This document shows positions 46,261 through 57,755 of a DNA stretch of 64,000 nucleotides, piece after piece (positions within the stretch are counted from its first letter, which is position 1; each line of letters opens with the position of its first letter). Under the pieces are notes generated by a model. It saw nothing but the letters and a program-made list of their open reading frames with translations, did no database searches and was not told where the DNA came from. The position numbers and the translations under genes were made by a program. The DNA is from Gigaspora margarita (lineage: Eukaryota; Glomeromycota; Glomeromycetes; Diversisporales; Gigasporaceae), in contig WTPW01000148.1 in assembly GCA_009809945.1 (NCBI GenBank), forward strand, positions 201,611 to 265,610. Direction: 5' to 3'.

Positions 46261-46860
46261 TGTTTTGAATAAATCATTGAAGAGAGGTTCGAGTTCTGGA
46301 TATGGTTGATAGGTTGGTTTAAGTTAGCAGGGATTGGTTGAAGAGGTTTTTCAGAAAAGTATTCTGAAAAATGGTTTTGTATTTGCTCTAAGATTTCATT
46401 GCGCTCTGTGAGGAGGATATTGTTAATTAGGAGGCGGTCAATATTGATATTGTTATTTTTCTCGAGTATTTTTTTGTAGAAAAGTTTGGGAAAGTCTGTA
46501 TAGGTTGTCTCTGTTTTCTATTTTTTGTTTAATTTCATTATATAAGTTTTGTTGATATTAATAATTTAGTGCAGTTTTGATAAGTTAAAATTCATTTTTG
46601 ATTTGGAGAAGGATTGGGGGATTGGTTTGTAGAGAGTTGTTAGAGTATTGGGTTTGGTATTTGTTGAGAAGGTTTAGGAAGTTGGGTGATTGAAAATGGG
46701 TTTTGAGAAATTGGATTTGTTTGTATCTATAATATAATGGTGATTGTTTAGAAGAGAAAGTGTCTTGAATTTCTTTAATTGTTTTGATTTTTTTAAGGGG
46801 AATGTGTTTGGTAGCTACTTTAGTTAAAGCTTTGCGTATTTGGTTCCAAGTAAGATTGAG

Positions 46861-47307
46861 TTAATTTTGGTTTGATATTGATTGAATTTTAGAAGAGATA
46901 TGTTTGAGGTTGTGTGTATTTTGAGTGGAATAGTCTGGAATAGTTGATTTGGTGCAGTTTTTCCAGAGAAAGCATTTCTTTTTTTGTTGCTTATAAGGTT
47001 TAGGTTTGTTGATTATAATTGAGATTTCTAAGGTTATTATTTTATGGTCTGATTCGAGTATAGTATCTGTGAGGATGTCTGTGTATTCGATATTTGTAAT
47101 CGATAGATTAGTCCAAATTTGGTCTATTCTGCTCTGGATATTGGCTCTTTGGAATGTGAAGTTCTGAGTATTAGGAAAGAAGAAACGGTAAATATCTTTG
47201 CATTGATGGCTATAAAGGAACTTAATAAGTTGGGATTTGGGTATTGAGGATTTTTTTGCTAGGGAACAATCTAGTCTTGGGTTTGGAACACTATTAAAGT
47301 CTCTCAT
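46861..47307 (-). pseudogene. LINE endonuclease domain, C-terminal half
   Basis: IIMRDFNSVPNPRLD carries the DFN pair of EEP-type endonucleases, where Arg replaces the usual Gly of GDFN. SRIDQIWTNL and ESDHKIITLEI carry the DxxW and SDH catalytic motifs. The domain nicks the target DNA for priming. It is out of frame with the N-terminal half (frameshift at about 47340). Confidence 0.87.
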
Positions 47308-47345
47308 AATAATAAGTAAGTAGTTGAAATTTTGAGCAAGAGAAA

Positions 47346-48456
47346 TTATGTGTTCTTGGATATCTTTACGGAGTTGTTTCTTTTCATGAGTAGGAACATA
47401 AATTTGTAAGAGACATATTGCGGGTTTTTGAAATGAAGATCAAGGCCAATGACATGGCCATTGTAGTTATGTGTACGGGCAATATGTTTTGCAATTTTAT
47501 GATGAATAAAGATACCTACACCTGCCTGGTGTAGAGAAGAGTAAGAGCTCCAGAAGCTAGTATAGTTGGGTATTTGATAATTAAAGAAATTTCCTTCTTT
47601 TATTGAAAGATAAGTTTTAGAAAGGCCTAGAATTTCAAAAGAGTTATTGTTAAGAGCTTCTAGAATAGAGAGTTTTTTGTTTGGTTGGATAAGACCATTA
47701 ATATTTAAAGAGGCAATTTTAATAGGAATTGAAGCATATTCTAGAGTAAGAGAGAGATTTGGTGTAGAATGGATTGAGAGTTGGTTTAGAGAGAGTTCAC
47801 AAGTTTGTAGAGATGGTATATTTGTTGGACAATTGGATTTAAGAGGAATATTTAGAAAGTTGATAAGGTTTTTGAAGGGAAGTGGAGAGTGATTTGGTAA
47901 AAGAGATGTTTCATGTGGCAAGTATATGTGTGCTTCTTCAGAGTTATATTTGTTTTTTGTTTGGACAGAAAGTTTGATATATTGTTCAGAATAGAATGTT
48001 GGGTAGTTTGATTTGATAAATTGTGCAAAGGAAGTAATTGTTTGAGGTGAAGGTAGAAGTTGAAGTTTGTAGTAGGACAAGAATTTGTTATAACATGTAG
48101 TAGGATCATAGAGATCGAGTAGACTGGAAGGAGGAGGATTGTTAGGTTTGCCTAATATAGTATTTGTAGTTGGAGATGTATTGTCATTGTCTGAATCTTC
48201 AAAAGTAAAATCTTTAAGAGGTTTTGATTTGGATGATGAGATATTTATGAAAATAGATGGGATGGTAGTTTTTTTGGAAGTTGTAAAGAAAGTATTTGGA
48301 GAGGGGGTCTCAGCAGGATTTGATGATTTGGAAGCTGAGACCTTTTGGGTTTCTTCTATAGAGTCATTCACTGTATGCCCAGCTTTCACGGCTGTGCAAG
48401 AATCCAAAGTCTGCTCTGTACGTTGAGTCTGACTGTCATTAATTGGTTCTTCTACA
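47346..48456 (-). pseudogene. LINE N-terminal region and endonuclease N-terminal half
   Basis: Open from the 5' boundary of the element: a Ser/Thr/Pro-rich region of about 230 residues, then IKIASLNINGL (EEP strand 1), LSKTYLSIKEG, where the catalytic Glu of the usual SET-type motif is Lys (codon 47616-47618), and QAGVGIFIHH. No ATG lies near the 5' end; the frame simply enters from the truncated side. Confidence 0.85.
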
Positions 48457-48469
48457 TTGTAAAATTATT

Positions 48470-49062
48470 TAAAATATCTTTTTTTATAAAAATTTGTTTT
48501 CCAATATAGTGAATTGTACATATTTAATTATTAAAATAAACCAATATTAAAATAATAAGTTAGATTAAAACCTTTTATTTAATACTAAAAAATTTTTAAT
48601 AATTAATCAAGAAAATAAAAACATTTTCTTAGTACTGTATCAAAATTATAAAATTTTTTGAGATACAAATCCTTTTGCACTGGCCTATATATATAATATA
48701 GAATATAGACAAGTAAATAAATTGAGTAATTGGTAGAAATTGGGTTAAGTTAACTTGTAGTCTAAAAAAACATAGTTTTAACTTGAATTAACTTGAGTCA
48801 AGACTATGTTTTTTAGACTCAAGTTGACTCAAGTCCAGTCTCTAGTAGTTGACTCATAATCAGCAGGTAGAAGATTAAATTAAAAACTTTAAGTAGTAGT
48901 TTTTGATTAGCAAATAAATTGGTTCAAGTAGTAGTTTGAAAAATTAAAACTTACTCTTATTATAGTGAAGTTTCTAAGCTAAAAAAAAATAATTCTAGAA
49001 TTCAAAAAATTTTTACTATATTGAATCTTTATTGTAATAAAAATAAATTAAATACAGTAATA
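48470..49062. other. AT-rich spacer with short inverted repeat
   Basis: AACATAGTTTTAACTTGAAT and AGACTATGTTTTTTAGACTC form an imperfect hairpin near 48765-48815. Otherwise AT-rich, no gene. Confidence 0.4.
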
Positions 49063-49277
49063 TCATATTTTTCTTAAAATAAGCACCCCCTCAGAGCAAT
49101 TTTTAAAGCCAAAATTCTCATGATCTAGTAATCGAATCTGCATAATTTTGGTACCATTTGAAACATTTGATTGCTGATCCGAATGGTACCAAAATTATAC
49201 AGATCCGATCACCAGATCACGAGAATTTTGGCTTTAAAAATTGCTTTGTGGGGGTGCTTATTTTCAGAGGAATATGG
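49063..49277. mobile_element. 215-bp TA-flanked MITE
   Basis: AAAATAAGCACCCCC and GGGGGTGCTTATTTTCAG near the ends, and GCAATTTTTAAAGCCAAAAT paired with its complement; TA at both edges. Same subterminal AAATAAGC word as 25391-25713. Confidence 0.78.
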
Positions 49278-50164
49278 TATATAATGTTTGTGAATATTTA
49301 ATATACAGAGTTGGTATGACTGATTAATAGTAAAGTTTAAGAGTATAGTATAATACAATATAAATATAAATGGCAAATTATTTGTTGTACATACAAAAAT
49401 TGTCAGTTTATATAAACAAGTTATAATAATTTTAAAAATAATATTAAATTAGTTAAAAACAATATAAAAAATTGATTTTTAATCTTTTGTAAATATAAGC
49501 AAGAATATTTTAATATATTTTTCAATTTTTTAATACTATAAAATTTGTGAGGGGTTGTTAATTTTTAGAGGAGATCTACAAAAATAATTAATTCAGATTG
49601 GTTAAAATCTATATAAATCATATGATATCATATGATTTATATGATTTGCAATGTAATTACTATTAAAAATGATCATGTACACTCTACCCTTAACCAAACC
49701 AATTTGACCAATTTGACCAGTTGGTCAAAGGGTTCAGTATTAGTCAAATTGGTCAAAGGGTATTTAATTGATAATCCGCCTATCAACTAGAGAATAGTGA
49801 AATGTGGCATGCTTCCATCTAAACATTTTTTTTCTTACTAAGTTAATGATACATGTCCACTAATTAAAAGTTGTAGAGCTCGTCAAGACGCATATACCGG
49901 TGGTTAGATCATTCAAATCGGCCTAGTGGATGGCGAGTTATTATTGAAAAACTATTGGCTGACTATATAAATGAAAATCACTATAGGCGAAATGTGGAAT
50001 GCTTCTATCTAAAACGTTTTTTCTCACTAAGTTAATAATACATGCCTACTAATTGAAAGTTGTAGAGCTCGTTGAGACACATCTAACGGTGGTTAGATCA
50101 TCCAAATCGGCCTAGTGGATGGCAAGATATCGTCAAAAAATAATTGGCTGACTATATAAAACCT

Positions 50165-50800
50165 CTATGTAAGGGGAGTGCAGAAAATCATGTAATTTTT
50201 TTAGGGGGGAGGGGGGTCCCCAATTATCACGTCCTATATATATATATAGTAAAATAACCAATAATATTGAAGTATTTATTATAATAAAAATTCACCGAAA
50301 GTTGCTACATAGTAAAGTCTAAATTTTACTATATCAATCGATAATTATCGATTCAGTAAACTTGTTTGGAATATCAAAATACATATATCCTAAAATTTTT
50401 ATCAAAATTGAAGAAGATTTTATTATTTAACTTTTAATTTTTACGTTCGTCGAAAGTATTTTTTTATAAAATTTTAAAACTTTCGCTGAACATAAAAATT
50501 AAAAAGTCAAATAATAAAAAGTATTCCAATACTAATAAAAATTTTAGAGTAACTGTATTTTGATTTTCTGAACAAGTTTACATAAGCAACTTTAATCGAT
50601 TCACATAGTAAAATTTTGACTTTACTATGTAGTGACTGTTATCGTACGTGGGGTCAAAAACATTTTTGAATTTTTTTAATATTAAAAAGACGAAATTTGG
50701 TTGGTCAATAGTCTATTACAGGGGGGAGGGGGGTCAGACCTATGTAAACCCTAATTACATGATTTACCGCCCTCCCCTAAACATTGTTTACATAGAGATT
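50165..50800. mobile_element. N-type inverted-repeat block with G-rich arms
   Basis: AATCATGTAATTTTTTTAGG at the left and CCTAATTACATGATTTACC at the right, each next to a G-rich word GGGGGGAGGGGGGTC. P copy 5 is central. Related to 30196-30900. Confidence 0.62.
50293..50642. repeat. P palindrome, copy 5
   Basis: AGTTGCTACATAGTAAAGTC at the left, GACTTTACTATGTAGTGACT at the right; the inner arm has CTTTTAATTTTTACGTTCG. Confidence 0.8.
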
Positions 50801-51395
50801 TTATATAGTTAGCCAATCATTTTTCGATGATATCTTGCTATCCATGGGCTGATTTGGATAATCTAATCACTGTTAGATATGTCTTGACGAGCTCTACAAC
50901 TTTCAATTAGTGGGCATATATCGTTAACTTAGTAAGAAAAAATGTTTTAGATGGAAGCACGCCACATTTTGCCTATAGTAATTTTTATATGTAATTTCTG
51001 TCACGGATTTTTATATAGTCAGCCAAGCGTTTTTTGATGATAACTCACTATCTACTAGGCTAATTTGGATGTCTAGATACTGTTAGATGCAACTCGACAA
51101 GCTCTACAACTTTCAATTAGTAGACATGTGTCATTAACTTAGTAAGAAAAAAACTTTTAGATGGAAGCATGCCACATTTCGCCATTTTCCAGTTGATAGA
51201 CAGATTATCAATTAAATATATATAGTATATTTATGCATATATATTTATATAGTATATATTAATTTGTATGTTATTTTCATTTTATTAATAGACTATACTA
51301 TTTGACCAATTTGACCACACCACTTGACCAATTTGACCAAACTAGTTTGATCAGTGAATTTTTAGTTGACCAGTGATTTGACCAACCCTGTTAAT

Positions 51396-51980
51396 ATACT
51401 ATATAAGGATCTGAATAATCTATATGAGCTTATATTTGAGTATTATAATAAAAAATTTTTTGGTTAGTAGTTTTAAATTGGTATATATTAGCTAAATTTC
51501 AAACATCATATAGCAAGTTTGGAATTGCTTAACTTTTTTTAAAATGTATTTTTTTTTTAAAAAAAAAAAAAACTAATGCTTTCTAAAAACAAATAATTAA
51601 AAAATAAAAAATTAAAAACAAAACTAACACTTACTNNNNNNNNNNNNNNNNNNNNNNNNNNNNNNNNNNNNNNNNNNNNNNNNNNNNNNNNNNNNNNNNN
51701 NNNNNNNNNNNNNNNNNNNNNNNNNNNNNNNNNTCTAAAAAAAAAAAAAAAAAAAAAAAAACAAAAAAAAAAACAAAAAAAAAGACAAATAAACCTAATG
51801 CTCTCTAAAAAAAGATCAAAAAACCAAACTAATGCTTTCTAAAAATCACTTATAATATACAAATACTATATATTTTATATTTTTATTAGACATTTTAAAT
51901 ATAACATTTATAAAACTTATCCCAATAGCATTCTTTTAAATATTTTCTTTTTGCCCATTAGCTATTTTCAAATATTGATA
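51396..51980. other. A-rich tract with assembly gap
   Basis: Contains a 98-base N run (51636-51733) flanked by AAACTAATGCTTTCTAAAAA-type tandem, homopolymer-rich sequence. The gap probably reflects a repeat that did not assemble. No gene. Confidence 0.7.
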
Positions 51981-52274
51981 CTCCCAAAAATAAACTACAT
52001 TTTTTGGGCCAAAAATTACACAAAAAATGTAGTATAGCTTATTTTTAAATTGTTAAATTTTTTGAAAAATTGAAAATATACTAATAAAAAGTTGTTCAAA
52101 TAACATGAAATTTTACTATATATGTATTTTGATGTCCTGAACAAGTTTATTTAATAGCACTTTTGAGGTTTACTTAGCAAAATTTGAACTTTTATATGTA
52201 GCAACTATTGAAATTTTTGAAAAAAATCTGGAAGTAGCTTATTTTTAGAGTAGCTTATTTTTGGAAATATATAG
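51981..52274. mobile_element. CTGAAAATAAGC-family MITE, decayed
   Basis: CTCCCAAAAATAAACTAC at the left and TAGCTTATTTTTGGAAATAT at the right, TA at the right edge. The interior matches 25391-25713 (AAAAAGTTGTTCAAAT). Confidence 0.65.
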
Positions 52275-53021
52275 TATAATCTTTTTATCCAATATCTACT
52301 TTTCAAAATATAACCTTTTTTAAAAAAGGCCCTCTATTAGCAATTTTTCAAATATAACCTTATATAGATTATTCAGGGTTCTACTATATATATATTAAAA
52401 ATTGTATATTTACAAATTAGAGTTTTTATTATTAATTAAATTGCATCATATTTACATAATAATTGCAGATTATTATATTTAGTTAACTCATAGATTATCA
52501 ATTTAAAAAAAAAACAAAAAAAATTAAACAAAAAAAAACAAATAAAAAAAAAAGATAAAAAAAAATAATTGAACAAAAAAAATTTAAATAAAACATAAAA
52601 TTAAACAAAAAAAAATTTAAAAAATAAAAAAAATAAAAACTATAAAAAAACAAAAAAAAAACTAAAAATTTCAAAAAAATACTTCAAAAACAATATTTAT
52701 TATTAGTTTTTATTATTTTTTTTTTAAAAAAAGTCAATTATATTTTTTATTAAAAAGTTGTAATTTTTAAGCTAAAATAACATGAATATATAGTAAATTG
52801 TAAAAATTTTTATTTACTTATATTTTAAAATTTTACATAGATTTATACTTATTATTATATATTTATACTTTTTTTATATAATATAAAACTTATGGAAGTT
52901 TATATATATATAATTGCTAATATATTTTAATTACAGTTTTTGTAATTGTTATTTTTTAGTCTTGTATTTAACAAAAAACTATATTATTTATATATAACTA
53001 AATTTTAAATTGTTTAAATAT
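52275..53021. other. A-rich low-complexity DNA
   Basis: 52500-52680 is almost only A with interspersed C, T and G. The stretch near 52400-52450 faintly recalls the kinase fragments but is too weak to call. No gene. Confidence 0.45.
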
Positions 53022-54090
53022 AATAACTTAGATAAAGCTCTGTACTAATAAATATGATACCCAAAATATATAAGTACCAATTATAGCATATGCTAATGAT
53101 ATGACCTTTATTGCACAAAGTAAAGCAGAAATAAAAAAATTCTAGAAATTATAACAGAATTCTACAACCTTAATAACATTGAAATTAACAGCAAAAAATC
53201 AGAACTGTTAGTAGCCAGAACTAGAAGTAAGAAGTAGAGGTTTATTGAGTATAGAACAGACTGCAAGGAAAAGAAAATAAAAAGGAAAAGAAATAAAATC
53301 TACTCGATTTCTGGATATATGCCTATCGAGTAGCTCCAACTACCACTATACTATTAATCCAATCAAAAGGAAAATCAATACAGTCATAAAGCTATTAGCA
53401 AAAAGCATGTATTTTTGGCACAGTTGGTATATATCAATAACTATGTGCTCATTCCCTGGCTTGAGTATAGACTATAGTACTGCATTTTGAAAAAAAGCAA
53501 TATGACAGATTACAAAACCTGATTCTGATAGTAATTAAAAACAAATCAGACATGGTCCTAATCATACCAAACTTGATCCTTGTACACAGAAACCTAGTAG
53601 GTTTAAGAATACTATAACAAAACCAAATAGCACATCATATCACAGAGCTGAAAAAGCAGTTAAATAGCAAGAAACATAGATAAGGCAACATGAATATGAA
53701 TCAAACAAGCGCAGCATGATTGCAAAAGTAGAACATGCATACTACTCTAGAACTACAAAGATTAGAAACAGTTAAGCTCAAACACACAATATTATAACAG
53801 AAGAGAGAAAAATAAATTTGAACTTACATTCAGAGAAAATCGAGAAGAACTTACAACTGGCAGAGAACAGTACAGAAATCGTGAGCTTGCTAAACCAAAA
53901 AAAACTAACCAGCTTTTGCCAGAAAAAGAACCTGGTTTATTCTTTTTGGAGCAGCTAATTGACTGCTCTGAAGGTATACTAAGTACATGGAAACAAATAA
54001 AGAAAAGTAAAAAACAAAATGCTACAGGAAGAAAACTGGTATAGTTTACAAAAATACAAGAGCTAGTATTGCTAGACACCAATAGCAAAG

Positions 54091-54996
54091 AATTTTTTTT
54101 TCGAATTTAGGCAGTCTCGCCAGTACTTTATTTTATCAAATACATATACAAACCACAAATTTAAGGTATATTACTAAACTACTAATAAGTCTGACATTAT
54201 CCCTTCTTGATAAACAAGAACAAATGCGACCTGCTGCACTGACTTAAGTCAGGAACTTTGTCAGACTGCCTACTTTTAAACCTTCTTCTTCTAGCTTCCT
54301 GGTTAGAAGAATTCTACTAGAAAAAAAAAACTTATAGAAAAGAAAAAAAGGAAAAGAAAAACTAAGTGGGGAAAAACTACTACTACCTAAATAAAAACCA
54401 AAAACAAACAAAAGAAAAAAAAAAAAGAAGAAGAAAAAGGTAAAAGAGACGGTCTATGACAAAAGAATTTCGCCTATAAGAGGCTAAAAGTAAAAATTAT
54501 ATAATACTACACAAAACACGATGAGTATTATATGTACAAAGAAAAAACCCTTTAAGGAAAAAACAAATCTAATAAACTATGGCTAATACTATATACGAAA
54601 ACAAAATTCCATTTTTCCTCCATTCTACATAACATTCTATTTGATCTTGACTGGTCCGTAAATCATACACGTGATGTTTCTTGTTTACTTTGACAGGTCT
54701 GTAGTTTAGCTGAGGTAATGATCCGATATGGTAGCCGCAATCCCAATATGGAAGGAGTAAATATTGCTGATCCTTTGGAGGGGGCAAGCCAAATTGCCCA
54801 CTTTGTTGAAATTTTGCAAAAGCTAAAAGAGCGAGAAGAATACCAGGCGGTCCAACTTGTTTTGTAGATTTAAAACCATGTAAGTTTTGCAGTCTATAGA
54901 AAATTATACAGCCTCCACTAAGACTCAAACAAATATTTGAGCTTCATAACAAAGACTTCTGGTTACAGCGTAACCAACTACTATTTGATAGTTTTT
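54091..54996 (-). mobile_element. tRNA-headed retroposon-like insertion inside the LINE
   Basis: The complement of 54910-54996 reads as a tRNA-like head: TAGTAGTTGGTTACGCTGTA (A-box region), GAAGTCTTTGTTATG in anticodon-loop position, and TTGTTTGAGTCTTAG (B-box-like). The other end has a short poly-T (54091-54099) on plus. LINE sequence flanks it on both sides. No clear target-site duplication, so the SINE reading is inference. It contains an intact 119-codon frame. Confidence 0.5.
54569..54928 (-). CDS. uncharacterised 119-residue reading frame in the tRNA-headed insertion
   Basis: An uninterrupted frame with balanced composition and higher GC than its surroundings, for example FGLPPPKDQQYLLLPYWDCG, SLPQLNYRPVKVNKKHHVYD and SQDQIECYVEWRKNGILF. 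The called start is a TTG next to the tRNA-like head, so the true start is unknown; there is no early ATG. I recognise no domain. Its integrity within a badly decayed LINE suggests either recent arrival or selection, but chance cannot be excluded. Confidence 0.35.
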   Translation of the reverse strand: MSLSGGCIIFYRLQNLHGFKSTKQVGPPGILLALLAFAKFQQSGQFGLPPPKDQQYLLLPYWDCGYHIGSLPQLNYRPVKVNKKHHVYDLRTSQDQIECYVEWRKNGILFSYIVLAIVY

Positions 54997-57589
54997 GTGT
55001 TTTATACCAGGGAGCCCTAACCAAGAGCTTCTTTTTCAACACTCTTTCAGTCATCCCAGAAAGAACTCTTGATTCCAGATACTCCAAAGAAGGTTTGTAT
55101 TTGAGAGTTGCATAATATCTATAAGATTTCTACAGTTCAGTCTTCTTGGAAAAGTTGGTCCAAATGATCGTCAGAAAGAGTTAAGGTTATATGTTGAATA
55201 GCAAAAGAATTAAAGAACTCTCAAAGTAATAAAACTCAATATACTTAGTCCTATAATTTTGCTCTCTGAAATAATTGAAGACCAAAGAGTAAAAAACTGC
55301 ATTCTCGTGAATACAAAAGAAAGACATGAAATAGAAAGAGTAGCTCAAAAAAAAATATAAGAATCAACTGTTAATCAAACATTGGCAAGCTAAAAAAAGA
55401 GTATACAATTGTAGTCTGGATATTAACAGATACAAGAAATTCAAACTCAATCAGGTAGACAAAGTAGATAATAATAATAATGTCTGTCTGGTCAAAAGAG
55501 GCAGAGAAAACAAAAACATTGCATTCAATACAAAACTAGTTAAGATTGATCATTCAAGCATTTACAACCATTACTATGTTGTCCTATTAAGTTACTTGGC
55601 AAAAGTTAACCTGCGCAAGAGAAGAAAGAAGGTAATGCAATTATAGAAGCCAATGAATAGCAACTTGAGAATATTGTAGTTCATACATTGGAAAAAGAAT
55701 TAATAGGAAGCTCTAACAAACACTTAGAAGTCACACAAGAACTTAGTGAGATCGGCAAAATATTGCACTACAGAAGTCAATTTGTTTTTATACTGATGGC
55801 TCTTTACTTAATAGTGAGGAAGATTCTAAAAAAAGAAGAATGGATCTAGGTTGAATAGCTATAAAAAGTGAAAGGAAAAAGGCACCCAGGCAGGAGCTTG
55901 CAAGGTTCAAAAGCAAAATTAGAGAGTGGCCCTCTTTTACTAGGGCAGAACTTGTGGCGATATAGTCAGTCTTGCTTGTTGCACCGGTGAAAGCAGCAGT
56001 AATAATATATATAGATAGTGCAGTAGCAATTTAGGCGATTTGAGCAAACAAGACAAAGGAAAAAATAGTGAAATACTAAAGAGAAAAAACCTATGCTTGC
56101 TAGAACATATCAATTGATTAGTACAAATAAAAGAACTTAAGCTAGGACTATGAAAAGTGAAAGGTCATAGTGGAATTACGAAAAATAAAAAAGCTAACAA
56201 ATTAGCTAGAGAGGGTGCATTGAGTAATAGAATTCTGGTACCCAAATTGCTGTAGAACAAAGGCACATGTACTGAGTTAAAATGAAAAAATATAAAAGTT
56301 AATAATAAAACAAGAAGTTTTATTACATAGCTCACTGAAGTCTGCATAGACATAAAATGATCACGCTTGAAAAGCATTATGAAATAGGTTAACCAAGAGA
56401 AGGAAAAAAACATAGTACTGTGGAAAGAAGCATAGAGGGATATTGAAAGGATCAAGAGTCAAAAATGTAGCAGTTGTTTAGAAAACAGAAATTGGATTTT
56501 AGGATTAAATATTTAAACAATTTGTTACCAACAATGCAAGTGCTTAATAGAAGGAAGGTTAGTGTATACAGTAAGGAAACTTGCATTATTTGTCAGAGAG
56601 AACCAGAAACTATGGACCACTTAACTAAATGCTCTTAACTGAATACTCAGTACTACAGCTACTTTGAAACATTCTTGAGAAGGAAGTAAGTAAGCTCATT
56701 AAGAAATTGGCAAAGATTGAAAACCCAATATGGCAACTGAATCTAGCAACCATAAGGAACAATGTTTTTGGAGTATATCAAAAAAAAAAGTTCATTGTAA
56801 GGAATAACTAATGCAAGATCTAGTGATGAGATCAGTAGAGCTCATGACTGGTTATACAGGCAAAATATCTAGATACCTACAGCCCACATTCAAATGTTTC
56901 AAGAAACAGTTCCATAAACACATCTAGAGTTTTTGCTACAAAATGGTAGTAGAATAGAAAAAGGCTGTAGGCATATCAAAAGAGGATAAAAGAAATAAAA
57001 GAAGAAGAGGTGATGAGTTAAAAAAAAAGACAACATCGGGAAAAAAAATAAAAAACTATGCAGGAGATTGGTGACAGAAAGTAGTCAAGAACAAAAACTT
57101 GAGAGAATAAGAGAAAAAGACAAGAATGTGAAAATGAGAGAAAGTTTAGTTGAAAATTGAATAGTCTGGGAAAAAAAACTAGCATGGTCTTCTTTGCTCA
57201 AAATTAGACAATTAAGTTGTTAAGCATTCTTGACAAGGCATATAACGACCGGTTAATGATCTTCAGGCGCTAATCATATTGATTACAAAATTCTTAGCAA
57301 GTTAAGAATCTGAGATGAAACAGAAAGTTGTTTTGGCAGGTCACATTGGGCATAAGCTTTGTGAGTTATTATTAGATAGAACAGTAGACAAGTAGAATAT
57401 ATGATAGTGTAATTTACTTTGTAGTTTAAATAATTAATAAAAACAGAACTGCTTAAAAAAAATAAAAAATAAAAAATAACTCAGATAAAGAATATTTTAG
57501 CAAATAAGTATTAGTACTAAAATTCTTTTTTTTATTAAGAATTTTTTGCAATAATTTTTAAATCTATTGATTTGAAAATTTTAAAGTTT

Positions 57590-57755
57590 TTTTTTGAAAT
57601 TTTAAATTTTAAGTGTTTACCTTGGAACTGGAAATTTTTATTCAAGATTTTTTAGAGCTATCAAATGATTTCTATAAAAATCTCTAGCATTTGTTACATT
57701 AATGAGAGTACAACTAGCCACATATACACTTTTGGTATCTAATTTAAGTAATTTA
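57590..57755 (-). mobile_element. tRNA-headed SINE, family 1, copy D (3' fragment)
   Basis: GTTTACCTTGGAACTGGAAA, TTTTTATTCAAGAT and ACTAGCCACATATACACTTT match the 3' part of copy A; the sequence leaves the family after TCTAATTTAAGTAATTTAAA. A 5'-truncated copy, as expected from incomplete reverse transcription. Confidence 0.75.

Larger units (their letters stand above)
42124..48456 (-). mobile_element. LINE (endonuclease - RT - RNase H - zinc knuckle), 6.3 kb
   Basis: A minus-strand non-LTR retrotransposon bounded by a perfect 13-bp duplication, ttgtaaaattatt (42111-42123 and 48457-48469). The A-rich tail is at 42124-42165 (poly-T on plus). Domain order is N-terminal region, apurinic-type endonuclease, reverse transcriptase, linker, RNase H, CCHC-like knuckle, as in I/Tad-like LINEs. 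The coding frame is open up to the 5' boundary without an ATG or 5' UTR, so the copy is 5'-truncated. It is disabled by a handful of frameshifts, stops and catalytic substitutions, and carries a 248-bp MITE. Confidence 0.93.
49768..51211. mobile_element. TTAA-flanked (piggyBac-type) MITE, 1.44 kb
   Basis: TTGATAATCCGCCTATCAAC and its counterpart GTTGATAGACAGATTATCAA are flanked by TTAA (49764-49767 and 51212-51215). The intact relative at 62.3 kb, which has a single TTTAA, confirms the duplication. Each arm holds two tandem units of about 180 bp (GTAGAGCTCGTCAAGACGCA, TCGGCCTAGTGGATGGCGAG; GAAATGTGGCATGCTTCCAT). The centre contains an N-type block with P copy 5. No transposase. Confidence 0.85.
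49690..51395. mobile_element. GGTCAA-iteron element, interrupted
   Basis: Both ends are runs of TTGACCAATTTGACCA and complements (49690-49763 and about 51300-51395). The middle, ATATATATAGTATATTTATG, matches the uninterrupted copy at 62196-62475. A TTAA-flanked element occupies 49768-51211. Without it the element is about 260 bp. Confidence 0.72.
53038..57474 (+). mobile_element. 5'-truncated LINE, 4.4 kb, heavily mutated
   Basis: Flanked by aataacttagataaag (53022-53037) and aataactcagataaag (57475-57490), 15 of 16 identical. It ends in an A-rich tail (57455-57474) and starts within RT at motif C: IAYANDMTFIAQSK, where Asn stands for the first Asp (codon 53095-53097). Then come a degenerate RT tail, RNase H (FYTDGS at about 55786-55803, RAELVAI, IIYIDSAVAI, VKGHSGITKNKKANKLAREG at about 56155-56210), a zinc knuckle CIICQREPETMDHLTKC (56584-56634), and a C-terminal segment ISRYLQPTFKCFKKQFHKHI. 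Many Trp codons are stops. A tRNA-headed insertion lies at 54091-54996. Confidence 0.9.

Noticed and set aside
51636-51733. N run as a feature of the genome
   Set aside because: It is an assembly gap next to homopolymers, not biology.
52400-52450. Possible fourth kinase fragment
   Set aside because: Only a short AT-rich similarity to the start of the other fragments; not distinguishable from chance.
53792-54088. 98-codon minus-strand frame
   Set aside because: Lies antisense to LINE coding sequence that reads sensibly on the plus strand.
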